Shown here: positions 6,596 through 16,100 of the stretch, in pieces
How positions within the stretch are numbered: the stretch's first letter is position 1
Layout: every line of letters begins with the position of its first letter
Source of the DNA: Deltaproteobacteria bacterium HGW-Deltaproteobacteria-22
GTDB taxonomy: Bacteria; Myxococcota_A; Polyangia; HGW-17
Assembly (NCBI GenBank): GCA_002841825.1
Contig: PHAZ01000007.1
Location: 34,928 to 78,193, forward strand
Direction of reading: 5' to 3'
DNA length: 43,266 nucleotides
Made by a program: the position numbers and the translations under genes
Notes under the pieces: generated by a model
What the model saw: the letters and a program-made list of their open reading frames with translations, nothing else
Databases searched by the model: none
Told to the model about the DNA's origin: nothing

Positions 6596-8827
6596 TCATC
6601 GGTGGAAAAAGCCCAACTTCTTCCTGTTGGCGATCCCGATCACGACGATCAGCAACCCAAAAAAAACGAGGAATGAGCCGGACCGGGTGCCGGTGGCGCA
6701 TGAGCAGCCTTCATCCTGCTTGCGATCCGGCTCCCCGTCGGCGTCGGTATCGGCGTCGGTGCCGGCGTCGGGATTGGGTTGCACGACCAGGAGTGTCTGG
6801 TTGACCGCGACGTCGGTGAGCTCCTGCTCCTCGCCGGACCCGCGCGGCCAGCGGATGTGCACGGAGTCCGCCACGGAGGTGTCTCCGAGGCCGAAGTGCA
6901 GGGTCAGCGGATTCTGGGTGGTCGTGCCCTTGCTGCCCTCGACCTGGCGCACCCAGACCTTCTCACCGGAGCGCACGGTGACCACCGCACCGATGGCCGC
7001 CGCGTTGGCGCGCGTGCCGCGCAACCGCAGCTTGAGCCAGTTGCCGGACCCTGGAACGTCGTTGCGGTAGAAGCGGTTGGCGAGAAAGTCGAGATCGCCG
7101 TCGTTGTCGATGTCGGCAAACGTGACGCCCCAGCCGTTGTCGATGCGCAGGCCCGACGCATAGGTCACGTCCTCGAATCCGGCGCCGGCCAGGTTGCGGT
7201 ACAGGAAGCCCTGGTAGCCGACGTAGACATCGGTGATGTAGAGATCTAGATAGCCGTCGTTGTCGAAGTCCCCCAGCGCCGGATCGGAGTGGGTCTCGGA
7301 ATAGGTGATGCCCCAGGCCGCGCGGCTCTCGGTGAATCCGTAATCAGGCGGCCCGTCGTTGAGGTAGAGCATGCTCTTGTCGGAAAACTCGATGAACCGC
7401 GGGTGCGCCAGGTTTGCCACGAACAGGTCCAGGTGTCCGTCGTTGTTCACGTCCCCCCACTGGGAGCCGATGCTGTGTCCGTAGGACCCCTGGACCAGCT
7501 CGCCGACGGTGCCGTTTTGGTCGGAGATGTTCTCGAACGTGCCGTCGCCGAGGTTCCGGAAGAAAAAGTTGCCCTGCAGCCGGTAGTTGGTGACGTAGAT
7601 GTCGAGGAATCCGTCCTCGTTCCAGTCGGCCATGGCCACACCGCGGCCGCACAGACCGCGTCCCATGAAGCGGATGCCCGAGCGCTCGGAGACGTCCATG
7701 AAGGTGCCGTCGCCGTTGTTGTGCCACAGGTAGTCGAGGGTTCCCTGGGAGAGCACACCGCCGGTCCAGTCCGTGGGGGTCTCATAGTTGGCCACGTACA
7801 GGTCCACCCAGCCGTCGCCGTCGACGTCCCCCCAGGCCGCACCCTCGGTCGGCAGATAGTCATATGGCCGGCCCGCGGTCTCGCTTTGGTCGGTGAACGA
7901 GCCGTCGCAGTGACCGCGATACAGTCGATCGTGCGGCAGCTCCTCCACGCCGTCAGGCATGCAGCGGTTCTCGATGCAGCCGTAGCCCTCGATGCAGTCG
8001 CCGGGCACGCCGCACGCCGGGAAGAAGTGGTATCCGGTCGCATAGAAGTCCAGGCAGCCGTCGTTGTCGTAGTCAGCCCAGAGACCGCCGTTGGCGCCGT
8101 TGGGCTCCACGCCCAGCGGTGAAGAGAGAAGGGCAAACGTGCCATCGCCGAGGTTGCGGTAGACGGCCGATCCGTTGATCAGCAGGTCATCGAAGCCGTC
8201 GTTGTCGAAATCGCCCCAGGCCATGCGCGACCCCATCGACACGCCGGCACCGGAGGTGATCTCCGTGAACCAGGTATCCTCCACGATGTCATGCCAGAAC
8301 ACGGTCGCGCGCACCAGCGCGTCCACGGACTGGGTTCCCGTGGCGTCGCCGACGAAGTACCACTCCCCGGAGATCCGCACCAGCGAGGACGTCTCGGCGT
8401 TACCTGAGGCGTCCCATGACAGGCGGGTGGCGCCGTCACGCAGCACATGCCCGACGTAGAAGTTCTGCATCGGCTCGATCTCCGGGCTCCCTCCGGTGAG
8501 ATCCACCTCGGTCCAGCCGTCGGCTGTCGGCGTCACCGTGCCGCTCCACAGCACACGGTCGAGATCCGGCGCGTTGCCGCCGTTGTCGCCCCAGACAAAG
8601 ACATCGGCGGGCTCGCCCACGGCACCGAAGTGCAACTGCAGCGACAGCAGGGTGGCCGGATGCAGCGCAAAGAAGCGCACGACCTCGATGTCGCCGGCGG
8701 CGAGGTTCTGCACCGTTCCGGCGGGCGTCCCGTCGTCGTGGGTCAGTTGCGTCTCCTGGGCCCGGGCGGGCACGGCGAACCATGGAAGTATTCCTGCAAC
8801 CAGGACCAGGATCAACTTGTTCTGCAT
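6596..8827 (-). CDS. FG-GAP/VCBS seven-bladed propeller protein with ASPIC/UnbV domain and MYXO-CTERM-like tail
   Basis: 743 residues with a cleavable signal peptide (MQNKLILVLVAGILPWFAVPARA). After a jelly-roll-like N-terminal region there are seven Ca-binding FG-GAP motifs of the form GD-x-D-N-D-G-x-x-D-L, then an ASPIC/UnbV domain (NWLKLRLRGTRANAAAIGA to IRWPRGSGEEQ). The C-terminus has an Asp/Thr-rich spacer, then DEGCSC, a hydrophobic helix and NRKK, which is the MYXO-CTERM layout used for cell-surface sorting in myxobacteria-related lineages. It is therefore predicted to be displayed on the surface. AGGGGG precedes the ATG. Only 23 bp separate it from the EnvC-like gene, so it may be the last gene of that transcript. 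Confidence 0.87.
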   Translation of the reverse strand: MQNKLILVLVAGILPWFAVPARAQETQLTHDDGTPAGTVQNLAAGDIEVVRFFALHPATLLSLQLHFGAVGEPADVFVWGDNGGNAPDLDRVLWSGTVTPTADGWTEVDLTGGSPEIEPMQNFYVGHVLRDGATRLSWDASGNAETSSLVRISGEWYFVGDATGTQSVDALVRATVFWHDIVEDTWFTEITSGAGVSMGSRMAWGDFDNDGFDDLLINGSAVYRNLGDGTFALLSSPLGVEPNGANGGLWADYDNDGCLDFYATGYHFFPACGVPGDCIEGYGCIENRCMPDGVEELPHDRLYRGHCDGSFTDQSETAGRPYDYLPTEGAAWGDVDGDGWVDLYVANYETPTDWTGGVLSQGTLDYLWHNNGDGTFMDVSERSGIRFMGRGLCGRGVAMADWNEDGFLDIYVTNYRLQGNFFFRNLGDGTFENISDQNGTVGELVQGSYGHSIGSQWGDVNNDGHLDLFVANLAHPRFIEFSDKSMLYLNDGPPDYGFTESRAAWGITYSETHSDPALGDFDNDGYLDLYITDVYVGYQGFLYRNLAGAGFEDVTYASGLRIDNGWGVTFADIDNDGDLDFLANRFYRNDVPGSGNWLKLRLRGTRANAAAIGAVVTVRSGEKVWVRQVEGSKGTTTQNPLTLHFGLGDTSVADSVHIRWPRGSGEEQELTDVAVNQTLLVVQPNPDAGTDADTDADGEPDRKQDEGCSCATGTRSGSFLVFFGLLIVVIGIANRKKLGFFHR

Positions 8828-8850
8828 GGCAACCCCCTGTCTTTCGGGAA

Positions 8851-9951
8851 TTATTCGTTATTCTTGAGCCACAGGTGCGGATCCAGGACCTCGCGGCCGG
8901 ACCGCAGCTCGACGTAGACGGGATGGGAGGACGATCTCGACGCGGGCACCTTCGCGATGAACTGGGCGCGCCGGACGATCTCGCCGGCCTTCACCGAGGG
9001 CAGCTCGATGCGTCCGACGATGCTGTGCACGCCGAAGTCGTGCTCGATGACGATCACGGTGCCGAACCCGTCCACCTCGCCGACGAAGCGCACGGTGCCA
9101 GCCTCGGGCGCGCGAACGGAGTCTCCGGGCTGGCCCGAGAGATAGACACCGGGACGATCCGTTGGCGACCCGGGCAGCACCGGACCGGCCACCGGACGCA
9201 CCAGCATGCCGCGATGCTTCACCGTCCCCGCATTCTCGTTCTTCACCGCATTCCGGATTGTGCGGATGCGGTTGTAATGGTTCCAGTCCTGCATGTCGAA
9301 CGTCAGTTTGTTCACACCCTCGAGACGACGCTCGAGCGGCTCGATCTCGAACAGGCTCCGCTTGATCAGGCTCTCGGCCTCCAGCGCCAGCAGCCGGAAA
9401 TTCTCCTCCAGCGACTCAAGCTCGCTTACGGTCTCGTCCACGGAGGCACGCCGATCGCGCAGCCGCTTCAGATCCGCCTGAAGACTTCGCTTTTCGAGGA
9501 TTTCGCGCTCCAGCAGGGTCAGCAGCACGATCCGGCCGTCGCGGGGCACGCTGCGACGTCCGGCAAGGACATGGGCCTGGCCGAAGGTGGCATGCGTGAG
9601 CTTGTAGACGGCCTCGACGAGCTCCCGCAACCGCCGGTCCTTCTTCAGGATCGCGCGGTTCGTCGCCGAGATCGTGACGGTCAGCCGATCCCGCTGTGCC
9701 ATCCACTCCAGGCGCTCTTCCTGAAGCACCGTCTGCGAATCGGTGTACCGCCGCTGCTGATCCCGGCTCCGACCCACGACCTCCCACAACTGGGCCTGCT
9801 TCTCCAGGAGACTCGAAACCCGGCCAGAGGATGGTCCCTCCGGCTGCACGGACGAATCCATCAACACCGGAGGCGGTGCGGCCACTTCCTCCGGCGGGGA
9901 ACCGGGAGAAAACCTGAATTGGAACAGCAGGAAACAGAACCAGGCTGTCAT
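8851..9951 (-). CDS. EnvC-like coiled-coil protein with degenerate LytM (M23) domain
   Basis: 366 residues from the ATG at 9951; a GTG at 9957 that overlaps the ftsX stop is an alternative. A short hydrophobic N-terminus (AWFCFLLFQF) may be an export signal. Residues about 50-240 are strongly coiled-coil. The last 110 residues have the LytM beta-sheet pattern (GMLVRPVAGPV, GDSVRAPEAGTVRFVG, GFGTVIVIEHDFG, ELRSGREVLDP), but the zinc-binding H-x(n)-D appears as R-x-x-V-Y and the HxH motif as PVYVEL, so catalysis is not expected. E. coli EnvC is likewise a dead LytM factor that is recruited by FtsEX and activates septal amidases. Gene order ftsE-ftsX-this gene supports the same job. No amidase lies in the window. 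Confidence 0.85.
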   Translation of the reverse strand: MTAWFCFLLFQFRFSPGSPPEEVAAPPPVLMDSSVQPEGPSSGRVSSLLEKQAQLWEVVGRSRDQQRRYTDSQTVLQEERLEWMAQRDRLTVTISATNRAILKKDRRLRELVEAVYKLTHATFGQAHVLAGRRSVPRDGRIVLLTLLEREILEKRSLQADLKRLRDRRASVDETVSELESLEENFRLLALEAESLIKRSLFEIEPLERRLEGVNKLTFDMQDWNHYNRIRTIRNAVKNENAGTVKHRGMLVRPVAGPVLPGSPTDRPGVYLSGQPGDSVRAPEAGTVRFVGEVDGFGTVIVIEHDFGVHSIVGRIELPSVKAGEIVRRAQFIAKVPASRSSSHPVYVELRSGREVLDPHLWLKNNE

Positions 9952-9953
9952 GC

Positions 9954-10856
9954 TCACCCCTGGACCCGGACGGTGAGAAGGGCCACACGGGCAGCCAGCA
10001 TGCCGGTCAGCGCCGTGGCCGCCAGCGCGATGCCGGCCCCACGTGCCGTGAACAGCACGAACGAGCGGAAGTCCGATGCGCCCGGACCCAGCAGGACCTC
10101 CAGCAGCGGCGCGCCGAGCCAGAACACGCCCGCGAGCAGGCCCAGCGCGAGCAGGCCTCCGACGAGCCCATGAAAAAGGCTCACCAGCACCAAAGGCGTT
10201 CGCATGAAGGCTGGCGAAGCTCCCAGGGATCGCAGCACGGCCAGTTCGTCGACCTGGGTCTCCACCCGGGAGCGGGCCGCGCTCATGATCACCCAGCCCG
10301 AAACCAGCAGCACCACACCGCACAGCAGCGCCGCGATCAACGCCGCGATCTCGAACACGTTGCCGAAGCGCAGGTTCCAGCGGTCCATCGAGCGCACATC
10401 CCCCACGCCGCGGTGCACCCCGGCCATCGAGCGGAGCCGGTGCTGCGAGCTGCGCACGGTCTGTGGATCGCCCGAGATCACGACGTCGAGGACCGCAGGA
10501 AAGAAGCCGGGCTCCACGTCGACGATCAGGTTCGAGTCCGGCCCCAGCGCCGCGATCAACTCGGAGCGCGCCTGCTCGGGCGACACCTTCGTGACCTCGC
10601 GCACCCCCGGAAAGCCGGAGATCTCGGTCACCAGGCGGTCACGGTCGGCCTCGGCCAGCCCGGCCTCGAGCACCACGGTCATGCGCTGCCCGGCGGACCA
10701 TGCGTGCTCGGCGACCTTGACGCCCTCGGCGACCCAGATCACCAGACCCGCAAGCAAAAACGCCAGCGCCACCGTGAACACGGTGAACACATGGGCCAGG
10801 GGCCGCCTCTTCAGTTCATGAATGGCTAGTTGAAAATAATACGCCCACGTTTTCAT
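9954..10856 (-). CDS. ftsX: Cell-division ABC transporter permease-like protein FtsX
   Basis: 300 residues, close to family size. The start MKTWAYYFQLAIHELKRRPLAH is typical of FtsX, with GGAAGAGG just ahead. One membrane helix near residues 20-43 is followed by a large periplasmic loop (about 45-165, containing VVLEAGLAEADRDRLV), then three helices in the C-terminal half, with the conserved VDELAVLRSLGAS-type cytoplasmic loop between the second and third. FtsX does not transport; it passes ATP-driven motion from FtsE to a periplasmic amidase activator at the septum. It overlaps ftsE by 41 bp and is 2 bp from the EnvC-like start, so the three are surely co-transcribed. Confidence 0.92.
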   Translation of the reverse strand: MKTWAYYFQLAIHELKRRPLAHVFTVFTVALAFLLAGLVIWVAEGVKVAEHAWSAGQRMTVVLEAGLAEADRDRLVTEISGFPGVREVTKVSPEQARSELIAALGPDSNLIVDVEPGFFPAVLDVVISGDPQTVRSSQHRLRSMAGVHRGVGDVRSMDRWNLRFGNVFEIAALIAALLCGVVLLVSGWVIMSAARSRVETQVDELAVLRSLGASPAFMRTPLVLVSLFHGLVGGLLALGLLAGVFWLGAPLLEVLLGPGASDFRSFVLFTARGAGIALAATALTGMLAARVALLTVRVQG

Positions 10857-11526
10857 GTGCCTCTTCCACGTGCATCAGCCGGGTGTGCACGATCTGCCAA
10901 TGGTCAATGCGATCCGAAGCCGGCAGGTAGTCCAGATGATGGGTCGCGATCACGATCGACATCTGGTCCTCGGCGGCGTGCTCCAGAAGGATGCGCACCA
11001 GCCTGTGCGCGAAGGGACGGTCCAGGTGTGCGAACGGCTCGTCGGCCAGCAACGCCTGGGGCCAGGCTACCACCGCCCGCGCGAACGCGGTCTGTCGTGC
11101 CTGTCCGGCCGACAGCGTCCCGGCAAACCGGTAGGCGAGCCGGCTCAGGCCAAAGCGCGCGAGCACCTGCTCCACACGCTCGGTCAACTTTGCGCCGTGG
11201 ATGCCCATGATCCTCAACGGCAAAGCCACGTTCTCGATCACGGTCTTGTCGTCGAGCAGGCGGTCCGTCTCGTGCACCATCGCCACCTTGCGCAGCAACT
11301 GCATCTTTCCCTGCGCCGACAGGCGACGGAGATCCTGTCCGCCCATCCATACCCGTCCGGCATCGGGGACGAGCTCACCGCGCAGCATGCGCAGGATCGT
11401 GGTCTTGCCCGAGCCCGTCTCCCCGGCGATCACGCAGATCCGGCCGGGATTGGCGGCAAAACTCACCTGCTCGAGCAGGGGTTCATCTTTTTCAAACGAC
11501 TTGGAGATCTGTTCAGCGCGTAACAT
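10816..11526 (-). CDS. ftsE: Cell-division ATP-binding protein FtsE
   Basis: 236 residues from ATG 11526; a GTG at 11544 would add six residues (MLVSSG) but the family normally begins as here (MLRAEQISKSF). Walker A is GETGSGKTT (about residues 35-43), the signature is LSAGQARQ instead of LSGGEQQR, Walker B is ALLADEP, and the switch His is in ATHH. No clear Shine-Dalgarno is visible before either start. FtsE is the cytoplasmic ATPase that drives FtsX. The gene follows the TolC-like gene by about 40 bp in the same direction, so division and efflux genes may share a transcript. Confidence 0.92.
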   Translation of the reverse strand: MLRAEQISKSFEKDEPLLEQVSFAANPGRICVIAGETGSGKTTILRMLRGELVPDAGRVWMGGQDLRRLSAQGKMQLLRKVAMVHETDRLLDDKTVIENVALPLRIMGIHGAKLTERVEQVLARFGLSRLAYRFAGTLSAGQARQTAFARAVVAWPQALLADEPFAHLDRPFAHRLVRILLEHAAEDQMSIVIATHHLDYLPASDRIDHWQIVHTRLMHVEEAHENVGVLFSTSHS

Positions 11527-11568
11527 ACCGGAGGAAACTAGCACGCGCGCCGCAGGTGCGCAAAAAAG

Positions 11569-13191
11569 CTAGTCCTCCAGCTTCAGTTGATATTCATTGA
11601 GGATGTCGCCGGAAAGGGCCTGGATCTGGACCCACGCGGTCCAGTAGTCGTAGACGGCCTTGATCTGCGCGAGCCGGGCGGCATCGAGCTCGGCCATGCG
11701 CAGGAGCACCGAGTGGTTGGTGCCGCGGCCCAGGGAGAACAAGTCGTTCTCCAGTTTGAGGTGGGCCTCGGAGGACTCCACGGCCAGCTTCGCGATCTCG
11801 ATGCGTTTGCGCGCGGTCATCATGGTTTCTCGGGAGAGCATCGCCGACATGATCAGGCCGTTGGACAGGTTCTCCTTCTGGAGGCGCAGGTTCTGGGCGG
11901 TGACGTCCAGGATCTCCAGGCTGGCCTTGGCCTGCGTCCGCTCGACGGACCACGAGAACGACAGGCCGCCCGTGATCGTGAAGGCGGAGAACTTCACCAG
12001 GCTCTCCCAGGAGGACGAGTACTCGTTGGACGATGAGGTGGGTCCCGCGGTGAGGGTGAGGTTGAGCTTGGGAAGCAGGCCCTGCCGTGCGAGCTTCTCC
12101 TCCTGGCGAAGGACCTCGAGTTGCTTTTCGAGCACGGCCAGATCCTTCGAGCGCCGCAGCACCGTGGCCACCAGCTCCGCGGGCAGGGTCTTGGCCACGA
12201 AGGCGAGGTTCTGCTCAGACGGGCGAAGCAGCATCGGCTCCTCCTCCAGCGGCAGGTTCAGCTGGCTCTTGATCGCCAGTGACGCCTGCAGGATACGGAT
12301 CCGCGAGAGCATCAGATCCCCTTCGCGCTGCGCCACCGCGTTCTGGACGGCGAGCAGATCCGAGGGCTTGGCATGACCGACGATCAGCAATGATTTGGTC
12401 AGATCCAGCTGGCTTTTGGCCACCTGCAGGCTGACCGCTAGCAGGTCCTGCTCCTGCCAGACCATCCAGAGGTTCCAGTACGAGATCACCAGATCACGCA
12501 CCAGGGTCTGGGCCTTCGCCTCACGGGAGAGACGGTCCGCATCGAGCTGGATGCGGGCCTTCTGCGTGGCCGTGGTGGTGACATCCCTGCCGAAGCCGGC
12601 GAGCAGTGGATGGGTGAACACAAAGGTGAACGCATTGGAGAAGGTCTTGCTCTCCATTTCTGTGGGGGTGCCGCTCATGGCCAGCGTCATGGTCTGGTCC
12701 GTGCGCGAGGTCGAGAACTGCAGCGCCACCGAACCGCCCGTGGGCAGGAGCCGGGCGATCTGGGCGTCAAAACTGTATTTCTTCAGGCTCGTGACCGAGA
12801 AGAACTGTCCGGGGACGAACTCGGCCTCCTGGGACACCACGTTGAGGTTGGCCGACAACTGGGTGTCGAACATCGCCGACGTGGCCTGCACGGTGGCACG
12901 ACTGGTGAGTATCTTCAGGCCGGCCTCCTTCAGACCGCGATTGTGGGAGATCGCCCGGGCCAGGATCTCCGGCAGGGAGATCGACTTCACCGGCTCGGCC
13001 TCGGCAGAAACCGGGACGGTTGCCGCTGGCACGACGGCGGGGGGCTCATCGGGCGACGGCTGCTCCATCGGAGGCTTCTCCGGTAGCTCCACCGGAGGCT
13101 TCTCCGGCGGCGTCACCGTAGTGGGGACCGGCGGTGCCTTGGGCGACGGGGTCCCGGCAAGCAACAGGGAGAAAAGAAGCGCGGAGATCAT
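11569..13191 (-). CDS. TolC-like outer-membrane efflux protein
   Basis: 540 residues from the ATG at 13191, which overlaps the RND pump stop as ATGA and begins a signal peptide (MISALLFSLLLAGTPSPKA). A Pro/Glu-rich segment (residues about 20-65, repeated PEKPP) precedes two outer-membrane-efflux-protein repeats: ISLPEILARAISHNRGLKEA with VAKSQLDLTKSLLIVGHAKPSDLLAVQNAV, and later LKLENDLFSLGRGTNHSVLL. Such proteins form trimeric barrels with a long periplasmic alpha-tunnel. The conserved internal duplication and length fit the family apart from the Pro-rich insertion. It is the third pump component in this operon. Confidence 0.9.
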   Translation of the reverse strand: MISALLFSLLLAGTPSPKAPPVPTTVTPPEKPPVELPEKPPMEQPSPDEPPAVVPAATVPVSAEAEPVKSISLPEILARAISHNRGLKEAGLKILTSRATVQATSAMFDTQLSANLNVVSQEAEFVPGQFFSVTSLKKYSFDAQIARLLPTGGSVALQFSTSRTDQTMTLAMSGTPTEMESKTFSNAFTFVFTHPLLAGFGRDVTTTATQKARIQLDADRLSREAKAQTLVRDLVISYWNLWMVWQEQDLLAVSLQVAKSQLDLTKSLLIVGHAKPSDLLAVQNAVAQREGDLMLSRIRILQASLAIKSQLNLPLEEEPMLLRPSEQNLAFVAKTLPAELVATVLRRSKDLAVLEKQLEVLRQEEKLARQGLLPKLNLTLTAGPTSSSNEYSSSWESLVKFSAFTITGGLSFSWSVERTQAKASLEILDVTAQNLRLQKENLSNGLIMSAMLSRETMMTARKRIEIAKLAVESSEAHLKLENDLFSLGRGTNHSVLLRMAELDAARLAQIKAVYDYWTAWVQIQALSGDILNEYQLKLED

Positions 13192-16100
13192 GCACTCACC
13201 TCGTTTTTGGGAATGACCAGGCGGACGATCCACCAGAAACCCCGTCGGATCGCGTCGATCAGCATGTAGATGCACGGGACCAGCAAAAGCGTCAGGATCG
13301 TCGAGAACCCGAGTCCCCACACGATCGACAACGCCATCGGCTGCAGGAACTCCTCGGAGCCGAAGACCCCCAGCCCCATCGGCAGCAGACCAGCGACGGT
13401 CGTCACCGTGGTCAGGATGACCGGGCGCAGGCGCAGTTTTCCTCCCTGCACGACCGCGTCACGCAGGGGCATGCCCTCCTTGCGGGCGTTGTTGATGAAG
13501 TCCACCAGCACGATGGCATCGTTGACGACAATGCCCAGCAGGGCGACCACCCCCAGCAGCGCCGTCATCGAGATCGGCAGGTTGTGGAACTTCAGGCCCA
13601 CGATCACGCCCACAGCACCGAAGGGCACCGCCATGAGCACGATCAGCGGCTGCAGGAAGCTCTGGAAGATCGTCGCCAGGATGATGTAGATGCCCAGCAG
13701 GCTCAGCAAGGCCGCCATCTTCACGAAATCCATCAGTTCGTCCGAGGTCTTGCTCTCCCCCTCGTAGACGAACTCGTAATCCGGGTTCTCCCGGGCCAGC
13801 TTGTTGGTGAACTTGTGCAACTCGGCGTTGACCTTCACGGAGGTGGTCTTGCGCTGGTCGATGTCGCCCGAGACCGTGACCGTGCGCTTGAAGTTCACGC
13901 GCTGCAGGCGGCCCGGACCGACGCCCTTCTCCAGGGTGGCCACGGCCGAGAAGGGGATGAGCTTCCCCGTCAGGGGGGAGGTGAGCTCCATGTTGAGAAT
14001 TTCATTGATGCTCTGGCGCCGGCTCTCCGGGAACTTCACGACCACGTTGATGTCATCCTCGTCGCGCTGGATCTTGGATGCGATGCCGCCGGCGAACGAC
14101 CGCCGGATCATCAGGCCCACCAGCGCCGGATTGAGCCCGTACATGGCCGCCTGCTCGGGATTGACCTTCACGATCAGTTCCCGCTTGCCGGAGATCAGGT
14201 CGTCGGTCACGTCGGTCACGCCCGGGATCTTCTCGGCGAACTCGCGGATCTGCCGGGACAGAAGGGCTATCCCCTCCTGGTCGGGCCCGCGCACCTGCAG
14301 TTCGATGGGTGAACCCGCCGGCGGCCCGTCGCGGGCCACGGTCACGTTGAACAGTTCGACGTCCGGGATGTTGAGCAGCTTCTGCCTCCACAGGTTGAGC
14401 ATCAGTTCGGGCTTGCGCGGCGACGTGTTCCCGTCATGCGCGAAGTTTATCTGGCACTGGGCCGTGTGCGAGCCGATGTTGGCGGTATGGCCACGGAACG
14501 TCGTTCCGACCATGCACCAGAAGCTCTCGACCTCGTCAATGGTGGCCTTCTTGATCTCCTCTTCGAGCTCCTTGACCACCTTCTCCGTGTGCTCGATCTT
14601 GGTACCCACGGCGGCCTCGAAGTTGATGCTCGCGCGGCGGATCGTCTTGGCCGGGAACGGGTTGAACTCCAGCCCGCGGCCCGAGATAATCAGCGTCGCC
14701 ATGAAGCCGACGATGAAGAGGATCAGCGAGACATACCAGTACCGTGTCACCTTGCGCAGGAACCAGGCGAAGCCCTCGCGCATGGCGATGAACCAGCGGG
14801 CCTCACCGGTGATCCCCTCGGCGTTCACTTCACCCTTGAGGTGCTTGGGGGTCCGCAGGACCTCCGCACAATGGGAGGGAAGCACAAAGAGCGCCTCGAA
14901 CAACGACATCGACAGCGCGATCGCCACGACGATGGGCACCACGGACAGGATCTTGCCCATGTTTCCGGGTAGAAATGCCAGCGTCGAGAACGCCACGACC
15001 GTGGTGGACACCGCGCCGATGACCGACCAGAACACCTCGTTGGTGCCCTTGATCGCAGCCTCCTTCGGGGTCATGCCCAGCATCAGGTAACGGTAGACGT
15101 TCTCCACGACGACGATGGCGTCATCGACGATCATGCCCAGGGCGATGATTAAACCAAACATGGACATCATGTTCATCGTGATCCCCATCAACTGCATGAT
15201 CACGAAGGTGCCCATGAAGGCCACCGGAATCCCGATCGCGGTCAGCACGGCGGCCTTGAAGGACAGGAACACGAACAACAGGATCAGCACCAGTACGAAA
15301 CCGGTGAGGCCGTTGCTGTACATCGTGTTCTGGCGACGCTTGATGAACTTGGAGGTGTCGAAGAGGATCGCCAGGGAGATGCCGTCGGGGGCATTGGCGT
15401 TCCATGTGTTCATATAATTCTTGATTTTATCGGACAGACGGATCGAATCCACGTCGTTCTTGCGGTTGACCGGGATGTAGATGCTGCGGAAGCCGCCCAC
15501 ACGACCCAGCGTCTGCGCGTCCTCCAGCACCTCCTCCACACGGGCGACGTCCTTGACCCGCACGGTGCCCAGCGTCGTGGTCTTCAGGACCACCTCCCGG
15601 ATGGCCCTGGCATCGGACGCCTTGCCCAGCACCCGGATCAGGTATTCGCCGCGGTCGAGCTTCACCGTGCCGCCGGGGATGTCCGACTGCCGCGCTGTGA
15701 TCACGTCCATGACCCGGGAGATGTTCAGGTTGTAGGCGTGCAGTTTTTCCGGGGACACCTCCACGCGCAGCTCGAGATTGCGCACGCCCCACGGCTCGGC
15801 GCTCGAGACACCCTGAAGGCGCTCGAGCTCGTCCTGGATGTCCTTGGCAATCTTGCGCGTGGTCATCTCGGGCAGCTCGGACTGAAGGCCCAGCCACACC
15901 ACCGGAATCTCCATCTTGGCGACCTTGACGACCGGTTTGACCATGTCAGCGGGCAGATCCGCGATGCGGCCGATGGCCGACTGGATGTCCAGGCCCACCC
16001 GTGAGACCTCGTCCTCGGGCATTCCCTCGTCCGTGGTCACCGTGATGTTGATCATGCCCTCGGAGGAGGCGACATTGATCTCGTCGATGCCTGTGATGTC

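Noticed and set aside
8851-10323. Extended start for the EnvC-like protein far inside ftsX
   Set aside because: The extra N-terminal residues are Arg/Gly/Ala-rich out-of-frame ftsX sequence; the ATG at 9951 and GTG at 9957 match the usual junction.
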